Below, in pieces: positions 8,276-17,728 of a stretch of DNA of 64,000 nucleotides; position 1 is the first letter of the stretch, and every line of letters starts with the position of its first letter. The position numbers and the translations under genes are program-made. Below the pieces are notes generated by a model, which had not been told where the DNA came from, ran no database searches, and was given only the letters and a program-made list of their open reading frames with translations. The DNA is taken from the NCBI GenBank assembly GCA_965227645.1, contig OZ245773.1, positions 1,178,001 through 1,242,000 on the forward strand. Direction: 5' to 3'. Source of the DNA: Flavimaribacter sp024343425. GTDB taxonomy: Bacteria; Pseudomonadota; Alphaproteobacteria; Rhizobiales; Rhizobiaceae.

Positions 8276-10186
8276 ATGAACCCTGCATTAATGACGATCG
8301 CCGCCGATCTGATCCGGCGAATTCCGCGCGCCGAGCGCGATTTGCTGGATGCAATGGCGTTGACGGAAAACGGCCTGGATTGCCGGTCAGACGCCGGAAT
8401 CCGCAATCTTTTGGCCGCCTTTCCGGGCGCGATCGTGCATGACGCGGAAACCGATCGCGCACGCTTTGCGTCGCAGGACATGCGCCGCGCTTTCAGGCAA
8501 TTGCTGGATGCGGCCGCGAACGATCAAGTTTCGTTACCGCCGGCGACGCTTTACGCGCGGGGCGAGGTCGCGCCGGCCATCCTGGCGGCCCAGGAAGCCG
8601 GAATGCTGGAAGACGCGCTTGAATGGTTTCGCGAGCAGGGCGGCATTTTCTTCATGCATTATCATGGCCAGGAGGCCTGCGGACGGATTCTGGTCGGTTT
8701 CCCCGATGACGTCCGCCGCGAAAACTCGACTGTGGTTTTGTGTTCGGCGATGCACGCCCTGAAGTCAGGCAGCGTCAACAGGGCGCGTCACATCCTGCGA
8801 GAATTCAAAGGCCCGGAAGCCATCGACATTGAACGCGTCGTCACGAGCCCGGACCGCTATTCGCTGGAGTTCCGGTCGTTCCGCCTGTTGATGGGCCTTT
8901 ATGAAGACGTGGCCTATTCGAAGCGTATTCAGCAATGCATGTTCGACCTGCTGGGCGAATTCTCGCTCGAAGACCATCTCAATCGCGGCGCAATTTACAA
9001 CACAATGCTGGAGCTGTGCATGCAGCAACAGCAGCTGGGCACGGCGGAGGAGATCGCCAATCGCGCCGCCTATCACTACAGGCTCGCCGACGCGCACCTC
9101 ATGGTGTTCTACATCGAGTTCCATCGCGGCGTGCTGGCGCTCATTCGGGGCTCCGTGCCGGACGCCGACGTGGCGGTGCATGCGGCTGAAAGCGCGCTCG
9201 GGCGGGTGACGTTCGATTCTCCGACAGATCAGCGGCTGCTCGACCTTTTGAAGGCGATCACCGCCTATGAGAAGGGCGACGCGGAAGGGCTCGTCGCCTA
9301 TCTCAACAGCGAGTTCGACAAGTTCGCCTATGGCGAGTTGTGGCCAACCATCGTCGAACTGGCGCTCTATTACGGAAGTCTCGCCATCAGCGGCGAGTTG
9401 GGTGTCGCGGCGGCGCGCGCGTTTCTTGAGAAATGGCGCGTCCAGGAATGGCGATCGCATCGGTTTCACGATGTCATCACCTTCCGGCAGATCGATATTC
9501 TGCAGAACCACAATCGCTGGCAGGAGGCGGCGGACCTGCTTAACACCGTGCAGGCCAGGATCAATCGCACCTGGGTGGAGTCGGCTGAGGAGGCGCTGTC
9601 GCGGCTGGATGACAGCCGTGAAATCGGCATCGCGATGGCCTGGCTGAAACACCTCATCCATCAGGGCGCGGACGGAGAGATGCGCGCGCGCCAGATCGAG
9701 GCGTTTCTCAACAATCCCAATCTGAACGGGCGTCAGCGCGCTGTGCTGTTGATATGGGACGCCTATGTCGCGCGATCGCAGCGCAGCCTCACCCGTGCGA
9801 GACGACAGTTCACGCGCGCGCTGGAAGATTCGATGCGTTCGGGCGCGGTCACACATCTTGTCGGGGAACGGGCGCTTATCAACCGGCTGCGTGACGACAG
9901 GCGCATCGCGGATTTTGTGCTCTCGACGCCCGGAACAACCAGTTACCTGCGCAAGCTGGATCATTTCCACGCGACGTCGCAGCGCGACATGCCCGGCCTG
10001 ACCCGGCAGGAGAAGCGGGTTCTGACGCTGGTCGCGGAAGGCGGGTCCAACAAGTTCGTGGCGCGCCAGATGCGGTTGTCGGAGGTGACGGTCAAGTTTC
10101 ACCTGTCGAATATCTACCGCAAGATCGGATGTCGCCGGCGCGCGGAAGCGGTCGCCGCCGCTCGCGCGCTGAACTGGGTCGCGTGA
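8276..10186 (+). CDS. LuxR-family (MalT-like) transcriptional regulator without an ATPase domain
   Basis: 636 aa. The C-terminal LuxR HTH is clear (PGLTRQEKRVLTLVAEGGSN, then MRLSEVTVKFHLSNIYRKIG). The preceding 500 residues are all-helical, resembling the winged-helix and TPR-like region of MalT-type STAND regulators (EAGMLEDALEWFREQG is a typical segment). The N-terminal P-loop ATPase of full-length MalT proteins (about 900 aa) is absent. No good ribosome site precedes the ATG at 8276; the ATG at 8291 is an alternative. The gene lies just upstream of an ABC importer operon, with paired direct repeats between them, so it probably activates that operon. Confidence 0.8.
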   Translation: MNPALMTIAADLIRRIPRAERDLLDAMALTENGLDCRSDAGIRNLLAAFPGAIVHDAETDRARFASQDMRRAFRQLLDAAANDQVSLPPATLYARGEVAPAILAAQEAGMLEDALEWFREQGGIFFMHYHGQEACGRILVGFPDDVRRENSTVVLCSAMHALKSGSVNRARHILREFKGPEAIDIERVVTSPDRYSLEFRSFRLLMGLYEDVAYSKRIQQCMFDLLGEFSLEDHLNRGAIYNTMLELCMQQQQLGTAEEIANRAAYHYRLADAHLMVFYIEFHRGVLALIRGSVPDADVAVHAAESALGRVTFDSPTDQRLLDLLKAITAYEKGDAEGLVAYLNSEFDKFAYGELWPTIVELALYYGSLAISGELGVAAARAFLEKWRVQEWRSHRFHDVITFRQIDILQNHNRWQEAADLLNTVQARINRTWVESAEEALSRLDDSREIGIAMAWLKHLIHQGADGEMRARQIEAFLNNPNLNGRQRAVLLIWDAYVARSQRSLTRARRQFTRALEDSMRSGAVTHLVGERALINRLRDDRRIADFVLSTPGTTSYLRKLDHFHATSQRDMPGLTRQEKRVLTLVAEGGSNKFVARQMRLSEVTVKFHLSNIYRKIGCRRRAEAVAAARALNWVA

Positions 10187-10198
10187 CGCTTACCGCCT

Positions 10199-10230
10199 AA
10201 AACCTATACCAATATCTTCAAAACCTATAC
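10199..10230. promoter_or_regulatory. Tandem 11-bp direct repeats AAAACCTATAC upstream of the ABC operon
   Basis: AAAACCTATAC occurs at 10199-10209 and again, identical, at 10220-10230, a spacing of 21 bp (two turns). The position, between the MalT-like gene and the importer operon and about 105 bp before the first ATG, fits activator sites. Binding by the neighbouring LuxR-type protein is inferred. Confidence 0.6.
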
Positions 10231-10334
10231 TTCTGTCCGGTTGTGAAGCCGAGAACCTTTCGACGATCATGAGAGGACGGCGGACCTGCGCAACCAAGAC
10301 CGGGCCGTCAGGCAAACGGGGAACCGACATCAAC

Positions 10335-11366
10335 ATGTTGTCGAATCGCATCTTGTTGCTTGCCAGACGCCTCGTCGGTTTCGCCGGCGTGATGCTCGTG
10401 CTCTCCATCATTATTTTCGCGCTTGCAAGGATCGTTCCCGGCGATCCGGCGCGCATCGCGCTCGGACCCAGCGCCACCCAGGAGCAGGTCGACGCCATGC
10501 GCCAGGAAATGGGTCTCGATAAGCCGCTGGTTCAGCAATACATGGATTACGTCACGCACGGCGTGCGCGGCGATTTCGGAAAATCCCTGATCTCCGGCCG
10601 TCAGGTGAGCCACGAAATCGCCAGTCTGCTGCCTGCAACGCTCGAACTGGTCATCGCGACGGTCTTCCTCATTGTCGTCATCTCGATACCGCTCGGCGTG
10701 ATGACGGCGCGCCACCGCAACAGCTGGATCGACAATGTCGGCCGCTTTTTCTCGATCGTCGGCGTCACCATGCCGAGTTTCCTCTTCGCCATTTTGCTGC
10801 AACTGGTCGCCGCCAGCTTCATGCCCGACTGGCCGGTGATCGGCCGCATCAACTATTCGCTGGACATTCCCGCGGGGCCGACCGGACTGCTGGTCGTGGA
10901 TTCGATCCTCCACGGACGCTGGGACGTGCTGGCAAGCGCCCTGAAACATCTGGCGTTTCCGGCGCTTGCGCTCGCAATGGCCGGCATCGGCCAGATCACG
11001 CGCATCACGCGCTCGGCGATGATCGAGCATCAGCGCCGCGATCATGTACTCACGCTCAAATCCTTCGGCGTGCCGGAACGCGTGATCATCTTCCGCTATC
11101 TGCTCAAGCTGTCCTCGATTGCGCCGCTGACGATCATGGGGCTCGAATTCGCGTCGCTCATCGGCAACGCCTTTGTCGTCGAGATGGTGTTTTCCTGGGG
11201 CGGTTTCGCGTCCTACGGGCTCGAGGCGATCCTGCAGAAGGATCTCAACGCCGTCATGGCCGTGGTGCTCGTCTCCGGCCTGTTCTTCGTGATCGCCAAT
11301 CTGGTTATCGACATCGTGCTGATGATCATCGACCCGCGGCTGCGCTTCAAGGAGGCCGGCGTATGA
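10335..11366 (+). CDS. Peptide/nickel-type ABC transporter permease (DppB-like)
   Basis: 343 aa from the ATG at 10335 (an upstream in-frame ATG at 10269 would add an unlikely charged extension). It has the DppB N-terminus (RILLLARRLVGFAGVMLVLS then IVPGDPARIALG), the QQYMDYVTHGVRGDFGKSL segment and about six membrane spans; the EAA-type loop is IEHQRRDHVLTLKSFGVPER. It forms the inner-membrane channel with the product of the next gene, with which it overlaps by 4 bp (ATGA). It is first in an operon running to 19303. The presence of HyuA-like and DUF917 proteins hints at a hydantoin- or lactam-like or modified-peptide substrate. Confidence 0.9.
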   Translation: MLSNRILLLARRLVGFAGVMLVLSIIIFALARIVPGDPARIALGPSATQEQVDAMRQEMGLDKPLVQQYMDYVTHGVRGDFGKSLISGRQVSHEIASLLPATLELVIATVFLIVVISIPLGVMTARHRNSWIDNVGRFFSIVGVTMPSFLFAILLQLVAASFMPDWPVIGRINYSLDIPAGPTGLLVVDSILHGRWDVLASALKHLAFPALALAMAGIGQITRITRSAMIEHQRRDHVLTLKSFGVPERVIIFRYLLKLSSIAPLTIMGLEFASLIGNAFVVEMVFSWGGFASYGLEAILQKDLNAVMAVVLVSGLFFVIANLVIDIVLMIIDPRLRFKEAGV

Positions 11367-12238
11367 GCGCTGTCGCCGAAAGCGAGCCAAAGGCCCTCAG
11401 CGCCGGCTACATGGCCTGGTACAGGTTCAGCCGCAATCCGGCGGCGCTCATCGGGGCGCTCATGGTTATCTCCGTGATCCTGCTCGCCATATTCGCGCCG
11501 CTGATCGCGCCCTATCCGGACGACGTCGGGGCGAAGGTCGATTTCCGCTCACGGCATATGGGGCCTGACTGGGCGCACTGGATGGGCACTGACAAGGTCG
11601 GCCGCGATATCCTCACCCGCGTCATTTTCGGCTTTCGCGTCTCGCTGCTGCTGGTGATCGGCGTGCTCGGCGTCGCCGTTCCGGTCGGCGCGGTGCTCGG
11701 CATGCTCGCCGGCTATTTCAGCGGCGCCGTCGAGAAGATTATTTCCGGCTTCACCAACGTGATGCTGGCCATTCCGCCGCTGGTGATGGCGCTCGCCATC
11801 GGCAATGTGCTCGAGCCCAATCTCGTCAACGCGATGCTCGCCATCACCTTCCTCTGGTGGACATGGCATGCGCGGCTCGTCTATCGCGTTTCCAAATCGA
11901 TCGCCGCGGAAGACTATATTGAGGCGGCCCGGCTTGCCGGCGCCAGTCACTGGCACATTCTCACGCGCGAAATACTGCCGAATTGCGTTTCGGTGATTTC
12001 CGTCAAGACGACGCTGGACGCCGCCTTCGTCATCCTGTTCGGCGCGACGCTCTCCTTCCTCGGCCTTGGCGTGAAGCCCCCGACGCCCGATCTCGGCACA
12101 ATGGTCGCCGACGGGCGGCAATTCCTTCCGGAAATGTGGTGGGGCGTGCTCGGGCCGGGCTTTGCGATCTTCTACGCGACCCTCGGCTTCAATCTGCTGG
12201 GCGACGGCCTGCGCGACATGTTCGACGTGGAGGTCTGA
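11363..12238 (+). CDS. Peptide/nickel-type ABC transporter permease (DppC-like)
   Basis: 291 aa. The DppC signature is present: FSRNPAALIGALMVIS near the N-terminus, HWMGTDKVGRDILTRVIFGF, and the EAA loop EDYIEAARLAGASHWHILTR, with about six membrane spans. It is the second channel subunit, translationally coupled to the first (ATGA) and followed 3 bp later by the ATPase gene. Confidence 0.92.
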   Translation: MSAVAESEPKALSAGYMAWYRFSRNPAALIGALMVISVILLAIFAPLIAPYPDDVGAKVDFRSRHMGPDWAHWMGTDKVGRDILTRVIFGFRVSLLLVIGVLGVAVPVGAVLGMLAGYFSGAVEKIISGFTNVMLAIPPLVMALAIGNVLEPNLVNAMLAITFLWWTWHARLVYRVSKSIAAEDYIEAARLAGASHWHILTREILPNCVSVISVKTTLDAAFVILFGATLSFLGLGVKPPTPDLGTMVADGRQFLPEMWWGVLGPGFAIFYATLGFNLLGDGLRDMFDVEV

Positions 12239-12241
12239 GCC

Positions 12242-13921
12242 ATGAGCGCGCTGCTTCAGATCAAGGATCTCGACGTCTCCTTCATGACCTACGGCTATCG
12301 CAGCCACATTCTGAAGAATGTCTCGCTCGAGGTGCCTGAAGGCGGACGCGTGGCGCTGATCGGCGAGACGGGCTCGGGAAAATCCGTGACCAGCAAGGCC
12401 GTGCTCGGAACCCTGCCAGACAACGCGACGGTTGAGAGCGGTTCGATCCGCTTTGCCGGCGACGACCTGCTGAACCTTCCCCAGAGCAAGCGCGACGCGC
12501 TGAAGGGGACAGCCTTCTCGATCATCATGCAGGACCCGTTGAGTTCCTTCAATCCGGTGTTCCGCATCGGCCGGCATCTCGACGATGTGATCTATTTCGC
12601 GGACCGTCGCCTGGGTGAAAAATCCGACGCCGCCGATCGCCGCCAGCGCATCCACGCCGTGCTGCGCCAGGTGCAGCTCGCCGATCCCGAGCGCGTCTGC
12701 CACGCCTATCCCTCGCAGCTTTCCGGCGGCATGCGGCAGCGCGTTCTGATCGCGCTTGCGCTTTTACATCAGCCGAAACTTCTGATCGCCGACGAACCGG
12801 GCACCGCCCTCGATGTGACGACCCAGGACGAGATCATGAAACTGATCAACCGGCTGGTCTCCGACAACGGGCTGACGCTGCTGATGATCACGCATAATCT
12901 CGGCGTCGTGCGCAAGATGGCCGACGATATCTACGTCATGCGCAAGGGCGAGATCGTCGAACACGGCCCGCTCGCCACCATCTTCCAGACGCCGCAGCAG
13001 GCCTACACGAAGCAATTGATCGCGGCGATCCCGCCGCTTTATGGGCCCAGGGTCGTGGATCAGAAGCCGGTCGACGCAGGGACAGTGGTTGAACTCGCGG
13101 CCGTCACCAAGGTGTTCGAGGAAAAGTTTCTGTTTTCTCGCGGCGCCGGCCACACGGCGGTTCGCGACGTGTCCATGAAGATCCGCCGCGGCGAGATCTT
13201 CGGCCTCGCCGGCGAATCCGGTTCCGGCAAGACGACGGTCGCCCGCATGATCATGGGGCTGATCCGGCCGAGCAGCGGTCAGGTCGTCGTCGACGGACGC
13301 GACGTCTCGCAGGCCGGTCGCGACCAGGCGTTCCGCCGCAAGATCCAGATCGTCTACCAGAACCCGGGGACGTCGCTCAATCCAAAGCGCACCGTCGGGC
13401 AGACGCTCACCGTGCCGCTTCAGTTTTCAGGCGCGGGGCGCGGCGCGCTCAACGAACGGATCGAAAAGCTTCTGGCTCAAGTGGAGCTGCCCGCGCATTT
13501 CACGTCGAAATATCCGCATGAATTGTCGGGCGGCCAGAAACAGCGCGTGGCGATCGCGCGAGCGCTTGCGGCCGATCCGGAAATTCTGGTGCTCGACGAG
13601 CCGACATCCGCGCTTGACGTGTCGGTGCAGAAGAACGTCATCGATCTCTTGCACAGGCTGCGCGACGAACTCGGCCTGACCTTCCTTTTCATTTCCCATG
13701 ACCTTTCGCTGATGCGCAATTTCTGCAGCCAGATCGCCATCATGCTGAAAGGCGAAATCGTCGAGGCGGGCGAGCCCCGCACGGTGTTCGGCGATCCGCA
13801 ACACCCATACACCCGCGCGCTCATCGCCGCCGTTCCGGTGATGAGCGATGCGGAAGACAATTTGAAACCCAAGACAAGCCGGGAAGACCAGCAGCGGTAT
13901 CTTGCCGATGCCGTGACCTGA
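12242..13921 (+). CDS. Double ABC ATPase of a peptide-type importer (DppD-DppF fusion)
   Basis: 559 aa comprising two complete nucleotide-binding domains. The first has Walker A GETGSGKS, signature LSGGMRQRV and Walker B LLIADEPGTALD. The second has GESGSGKT, LSGGQKQRV and ILVLDEPTSALD. The oligopeptide-type C-terminal extension after the first domain is present (TIFQTPQQAYTKQLIAAIP). Such fusions (GsiA/YejF-like) power import through the DppBC-like pair. It ends 26 bp before the GTG start of the HyuA-like gene. Confidence 0.92.
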   Translation: MSALLQIKDLDVSFMTYGYRSHILKNVSLEVPEGGRVALIGETGSGKSVTSKAVLGTLPDNATVESGSIRFAGDDLLNLPQSKRDALKGTAFSIIMQDPLSSFNPVFRIGRHLDDVIYFADRRLGEKSDAADRRQRIHAVLRQVQLADPERVCHAYPSQLSGGMRQRVLIALALLHQPKLLIADEPGTALDVTTQDEIMKLINRLVSDNGLTLLMITHNLGVVRKMADDIYVMRKGEIVEHGPLATIFQTPQQAYTKQLIAAIPPLYGPRVVDQKPVDAGTVVELAAVTKVFEEKFLFSRGAGHTAVRDVSMKIRRGEIFGLAGESGSGKTTVARMIMGLIRPSSGQVVVDGRDVSQAGRDQAFRRKIQIVYQNPGTSLNPKRTVGQTLTVPLQFSGAGRGALNERIEKLLAQVELPAHFTSKYPHELSGGQKQRVAIARALAADPEILVLDEPTSALDVSVQKNVIDLLHRLRDELGLTFLFISHDLSLMRNFCSQIAIMLKGEIVEAGEPRTVFGDPQHPYTRALIAAVPVMSDAEDNLKPKTSREDQQRYLADAVT

Positions 13922-13947
13922 ACCGGTTGCCTACACAGGAGAGAAGC

Positions 13948-15507
13948 GTGCTTAGATTAGGGATCGACGTTGGCGGAACGAATACCGATGCGGTGATCAT
14001 GCGAGGTCGCCAGGTCCTTTCGGGCTTCAAGGCGTCGACGACGCAGGACGTGACGACCGGCGTGCTGGACGCTCTGGAAGGGGCCATCGACAAGGCCGGG
14101 GCCGATCGCGCCGAAATCGGCAACGTGATGATCGGCACCACCCATTTCACGAACGCCGTCATCGAGCGCAAACACATTAACCCGGTCGCAGCCATTCGTC
14201 TTGGATTGCCGGCGACGGCGTGTCTGCCTCCCATGGTCGACTGGCCGGACGATCTGCGCGAAGCGGTCGGCAATCACGGTTATCTGGTGCGCGGCGGATA
14301 CGAGTTCGACGGCCGCGAGATCGCGCCGCTCGACGAGGAAGAGATCGACCGGATCGGCGACGACATCAACACCCGCAAGATCAAGGTCGCGGCCATCAGT
14401 TCCGTTTTCAGTCCGATCAACCAGGCGATGGAGACGGCCGCCCGCGACCGGCTGCTGCAGAAATGCCCCGATGTTTCGGTCGTCCTCTCCAGCGATATCG
14501 GCCGCATCGGCCTCCTGGAGCGCGAAAGCGCTGCGATCATGAACGCCAGCCTGCTGGCGCTCAGCGACCGCACCGTCGAAGCCTTCGCCGAGGCGCTGAA
14601 GTCGGCGGGTCTCACCTGTCCCTTCTATATCACCCAGAACGACGGCACGCTGATGGCGGCCGACATGGTGCGCCGTTTCCCGGTTCTGACATTCGCCTCG
14701 GGCCCGACCAATTCCATGCGCGGCGCGGCGTTCCTGACCGGCGAGCGCGACGGCATCGTCGTTGACATCGGCGGCACCACCACAGATGTCGGCGCGCTCC
14801 AGCACGGCTTTCCACGCCAGGCGGCGACCGTCGTCGATATCGGCGGCGTGCGGACGAATTTCCGCATGCCGGATGTGTTTTCAATCGGCCTCGGCGGCGG
14901 TTCGCTCGTGCGCAGGAACGCAGACGGCGACATCACAGTCGGTCCGCAATCGGTCGGCTATCGGATCACCAGCGAGGCGCTCGTTTTTGGCGGCGACACG
15001 ATGACTGCAACGGATATCGCAATCGCCCGGGGCGAGGCCGATTTCGGCGATCGCGCCACCGTCGCCGGTATCGATACAGCCACACTGGATGGCGCCCGCG
15101 CGGCAATGACCGGAATGCTGGAGCGCGCCGTCGAGCGCAGCCGGATTTCTCCGGAGCCCATTCCGGTCATTGCCGTGGGCGGCGGGTCGATCCTGATGCC
15201 GGACCAGCTCGGCGATCTCAAGGTCATCCGGCCGGAAAACTTCGCGGTCGCCAATGCAGTGGGCGCCGCGATCGCGCAAATCAGCGGCGAGGTGGATCGC
15301 ATCTTCTCGCTGGAAAACGGCCTGACCCGCGACATCTGCCTCAAACAGGCCGAGGAGGAGGCGACAAAGAAGGCCGTCGAGTCAGGCGCTGTCGCCGAGA
15401 CCATCGAGACGATCGAACGCGAAGACGTGCCGCTCGCCTATCTTCCCGGAAACGCCACGCGCATCCACGTCAAGGTGGTCGGCGAAATGGGGGGGCTCGA
15501 TGCTTAG
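13948..15507 (+). CDS. Hydantoinase A / oxoprolinase family protein
   Basis: 519 aa from GTG 13948, preceded by aggagag at 5 nt. It is an ASKHA-fold protein: phosphate-1 loop GIDVGGTNTDAV at the N-terminus (hydantoinase A N domain), VDIGGTTTDVG in the middle, and the adenosine motif AVGGGSILMP. ATP-dependent HyuA and oxoprolinase proteins open cyclic amides. The protein is shorter than HyuA of hydantoinase complexes (about 690 aa) and there is no HyuB gene; two DUF917 genes take its place. It overlaps the first DUF917 gene by 8 bp. The substrate is unknown; a transported lactam or hydantoin is plausible. Confidence 0.85.
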   Translation: MLRLGIDVGGTNTDAVIMRGRQVLSGFKASTTQDVTTGVLDALEGAIDKAGADRAEIGNVMIGTTHFTNAVIERKHINPVAAIRLGLPATACLPPMVDWPDDLREAVGNHGYLVRGGYEFDGREIAPLDEEEIDRIGDDINTRKIKVAAISSVFSPINQAMETAARDRLLQKCPDVSVVLSSDIGRIGLLERESAAIMNASLLALSDRTVEAFAEALKSAGLTCPFYITQNDGTLMAADMVRRFPVLTFASGPTNSMRGAAFLTGERDGIVVDIGGTTTDVGALQHGFPRQAATVVDIGGVRTNFRMPDVFSIGLGGGSLVRRNADGDITVGPQSVGYRITSEALVFGGDTMTATDIAIARGEADFGDRATVAGIDTATLDGARAAMTGMLERAVERSRISPEPIPVIAVGGGSILMPDQLGDLKVIRPENFAVANAVGAAIAQISGEVDRIFSLENGLTRDICLKQAEEEATKKAVESGAVAETIETIEREDVPLAYLPGNATRIHVKVVGEMGGLDA

Positions 15508-16621
15508 CAGGCAGACCGAAATGCGGGTCGTCACCGAAGAGGACATCGATGCGCTGGAAATCGGCTCTGCGATCCTCGGCACGGGCGGCGGCGGCAATCC
15601 CTATATCGGCAAGCTGCGCGCCAAACAGGTGCTGCGGGAAGGCCGTCCCATGCGGATATTGCCGCTCCAGGCCCTTCCGGACGACGCCAAGGTGGTTTCG
15701 CTCGGCGGCATCGGCGCGCCGCTCGTCTCGCATGAGCGCATCAAGGAGGGCCGTGAAGGCCTGCGCTGCGTGCGCGCGCTCGAGGAGCGCTTCGGCTTCA
15801 GGATCGACGCCATCGCCTGCGAGGAGATCGGCGGACAGAACAGCATGGAGCCGCTGATCATCGCGGCGCTCGCCGGACTGCCGGTCGTCGACTGCGACGG
15901 CATGGGGCGGGCCTTTCCGGAAATGCAGATGACGACCTACTCCATCTACGGTCATTGCAGCACGCCCAGCGTCATGTGCGATTGCCACGGCAATGTCGTC
16001 ACTTTCGATCACGCGGTTTCGGAGCTTTGGCACGAAAAGATGGCGCGCGCCTGCGTGGTGGCGCAGGGCGGTTCGTCCACACTGGCGAGCGCGCCGATGG
16101 ACGGCATTTTCGTGAAGCGGTTCGCCATACCGGATTCCTACACCAAGGCGATCTCGCTCGGACGCACAGTTCGCGCCGCCCAGAAGCGCCACGAGGATCC
16201 CGTGCAGGCGATCTGCGCCTTTGAGCACGGCAAGCAGGTCTTCACCGGAAAGATCGTCGACCTCAAGCGTCACCTCAAGGGCGGTTTCGTCCGCGGCGAG
16301 GCGATTCTGGATGGTTTCGACGGCTTTCAGGGAGACACGGCGCAGATCGACATCCAGAACGAGTACCTCGTGTTCACCCGTAACAGCGTGGTCGAGGTCA
16401 TCGTGCCGGACCTCGTCGTCATTCTCGACAACGATACGGGCGAGGCGATTTCCACTGAGATGCTGCGATATGGCCAGCGGGTCAGCGTTCTGGCGCTGCC
16501 GTGCCATCCGCTTCTTCGCTCTCCGGAAGCGCTGAAGGTGGTCGGACCGTCCGGCTTTGGACTGGGCCATCTGACCTACAGGCCGATGGAGGAAACAGAC
16601 AGGAAGGATATGCCGGCATGA
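15500..16621 (+). CDS. DUF917 family protein (S-methyl-thiohydantoin desulfurase-like), copy 1
   Basis: 373 aa. Typical DUF917 architecture: N-terminal glycine-rich motif LGTGGGGNPYIGK, VDCDGMGRAFPEMQM at about residues 132-146, and a C-terminal beta domain (HLKGGFVRGEA, IQNEYLVF). The family is now linked to S-methyl thiohydantoin desulfurase and is usually found beside HyuA-like genes. It overlaps HyuA upstream by 8 bp and copy 2 downstream by 4 bp (ATGA), so the three are translated together and probably act on one substrate, possibly as a heteromer. Confidence 0.85.
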   Translation: MLSRQTEMRVVTEEDIDALEIGSAILGTGGGGNPYIGKLRAKQVLREGRPMRILPLQALPDDAKVVSLGGIGAPLVSHERIKEGREGLRCVRALEERFGFRIDAIACEEIGGQNSMEPLIIAALAGLPVVDCDGMGRAFPEMQMTTYSIYGHCSTPSVMCDCHGNVVTFDHAVSELWHEKMARACVVAQGGSSTLASAPMDGIFVKRFAIPDSYTKAISLGRTVRAAQKRHEDPVQAICAFEHGKQVFTGKIVDLKRHLKGGFVRGEAILDGFDGFQGDTAQIDIQNEYLVFTRNSVVEVIVPDLVVILDNDTGEAISTEMLRYGQRVSVLALPCHPLLRSPEALKVVGPSGFGLGHLTYRPMEETDRKDMPA

Positions 16622-17712
16622 GCGGATTTCTCATCAATGCAGACGACATGGAGGCGATCGCCACAGGCGGCGCGTTTCTCGGAACCGGCGGTGGAGGCGA
16701 TCCCTATATCGGCAAGCTGATGGCGCAGGCGGCCATCGCCGAATACGGGCCGGTCCAGGTGATCGACGTCGACGACGTCGCGGACGACGCGCTGTGCGTG
16801 CCGATCTGCATGATGGGCGCGCCGACCGTCATGGTCGAGAAACTGCCGAATGGTCAGGAAGCCCGCGAGGCGCTGGCCCAGCTCGAGGCGTTTCTCGGCC
16901 GCAAGGCGGACGCGCTGATTTGTGTCGAGGCCGGCGGCCTTAATTCCACGATCCCATTCGCGGTTGCTTCTGCGACAGGCCTGCCGCTGATCGACGGCGA
17001 CGGCATGGGACGTGCGTTTCCGGAAATCCAGATGGTCAGTTTCACCATGCAGGACGTGTCGGCGACGCCGATGGTGATCGCCGACGAAAAAGGCAACAGT
17101 TCGGTTCTCAACACCATCTCCAACGTCTGGACGGAGCGGCTGGCGCGCGTTCAGACCGTGCAGATGGGCGGATCGGCCCTGGTCGCGCTCTATCCAATGA
17201 GCGGCGTCGAGGTCAAAAAGAGCATTCTCCGCAACACGCTGTCGCTGATCCGCGAGATCGGCCAGACGATCGCGTCTGAAAAGGCCAGCCGCCGCAACCC
17301 GGCGGAAGCGCTGATCAAGCGTCTTGACGGAAAGCGCCTGATGACCGGCCGCGTCGTCGATATCGAACGGCGCACCGAGGGCGGGTTCGCCCGCGGCACG
17401 GCGACGCTCAAAGGCATGGACCAGGACGAAGGCAGCACCTTCAAGGTCCATTTCCAGAACGAATTTCTCATCGCGCTCAACGATCGCGATGAGATGCTTG
17501 CCGTCACGCCGGATCTGATCTGCGCGCTCGACGCCGATGGCGGCTTGCCGGTGACGACGGAGCAATTGCGCTTCGGCCTCGCCGTGACGTTGATCGGCCT
17601 GCCTTGCGATCCGCAGTGGCGGTCTGAGGCGGGCGTCGATCTCGTTGGTCCCGGCTATTTCGGCTACGCGCAGACCTACGTTCCACTTGAAGAATTGCCA
17701 AACGGAAACTGA
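16618..17712 (+). CDS. DUF917 family protein (S-methyl-thiohydantoin desulfurase-like), copy 2
   Basis: 364 aa from the ATG at 16618, which overlaps the stop of copy 1 (ATGA); a longer frame upstream has no support. It shares with copy 1 LGTGGGGDPYIGK, IDGDGMGRAFPEIQM and the C-terminal FQNEFLIAL segment. The two copies are clearly homologous but diverged, which points to old duplication and division of labour rather than recent copying. It is followed 16 bp later by the solute-receptor gene. Confidence 0.85.
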   Translation: MSGFLINADDMEAIATGGAFLGTGGGGDPYIGKLMAQAAIAEYGPVQVIDVDDVADDALCVPICMMGAPTVMVEKLPNGQEAREALAQLEAFLGRKADALICVEAGGLNSTIPFAVASATGLPLIDGDGMGRAFPEIQMVSFTMQDVSATPMVIADEKGNSSVLNTISNVWTERLARVQTVQMGGSALVALYPMSGVEVKKSILRNTLSLIREIGQTIASEKASRRNPAEALIKRLDGKRLMTGRVVDIERRTEGGFARGTATLKGMDQDEGSTFKVHFQNEFLIALNDRDEMLAVTPDLICALDADGGLPVTTEQLRFGLAVTLIGLPCDPQWRSEAGVDLVGPGYFGYAQTYVPLEELPNGN

Positions 17713-17728
17713 AAAAAGGAGAACGGAA

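Noticed and set aside
8765..10102. Long open frame antisense to the LuxR-type gene
   Set aside because: It arises from GC-rich third positions of the real gene; no recognisable protein.
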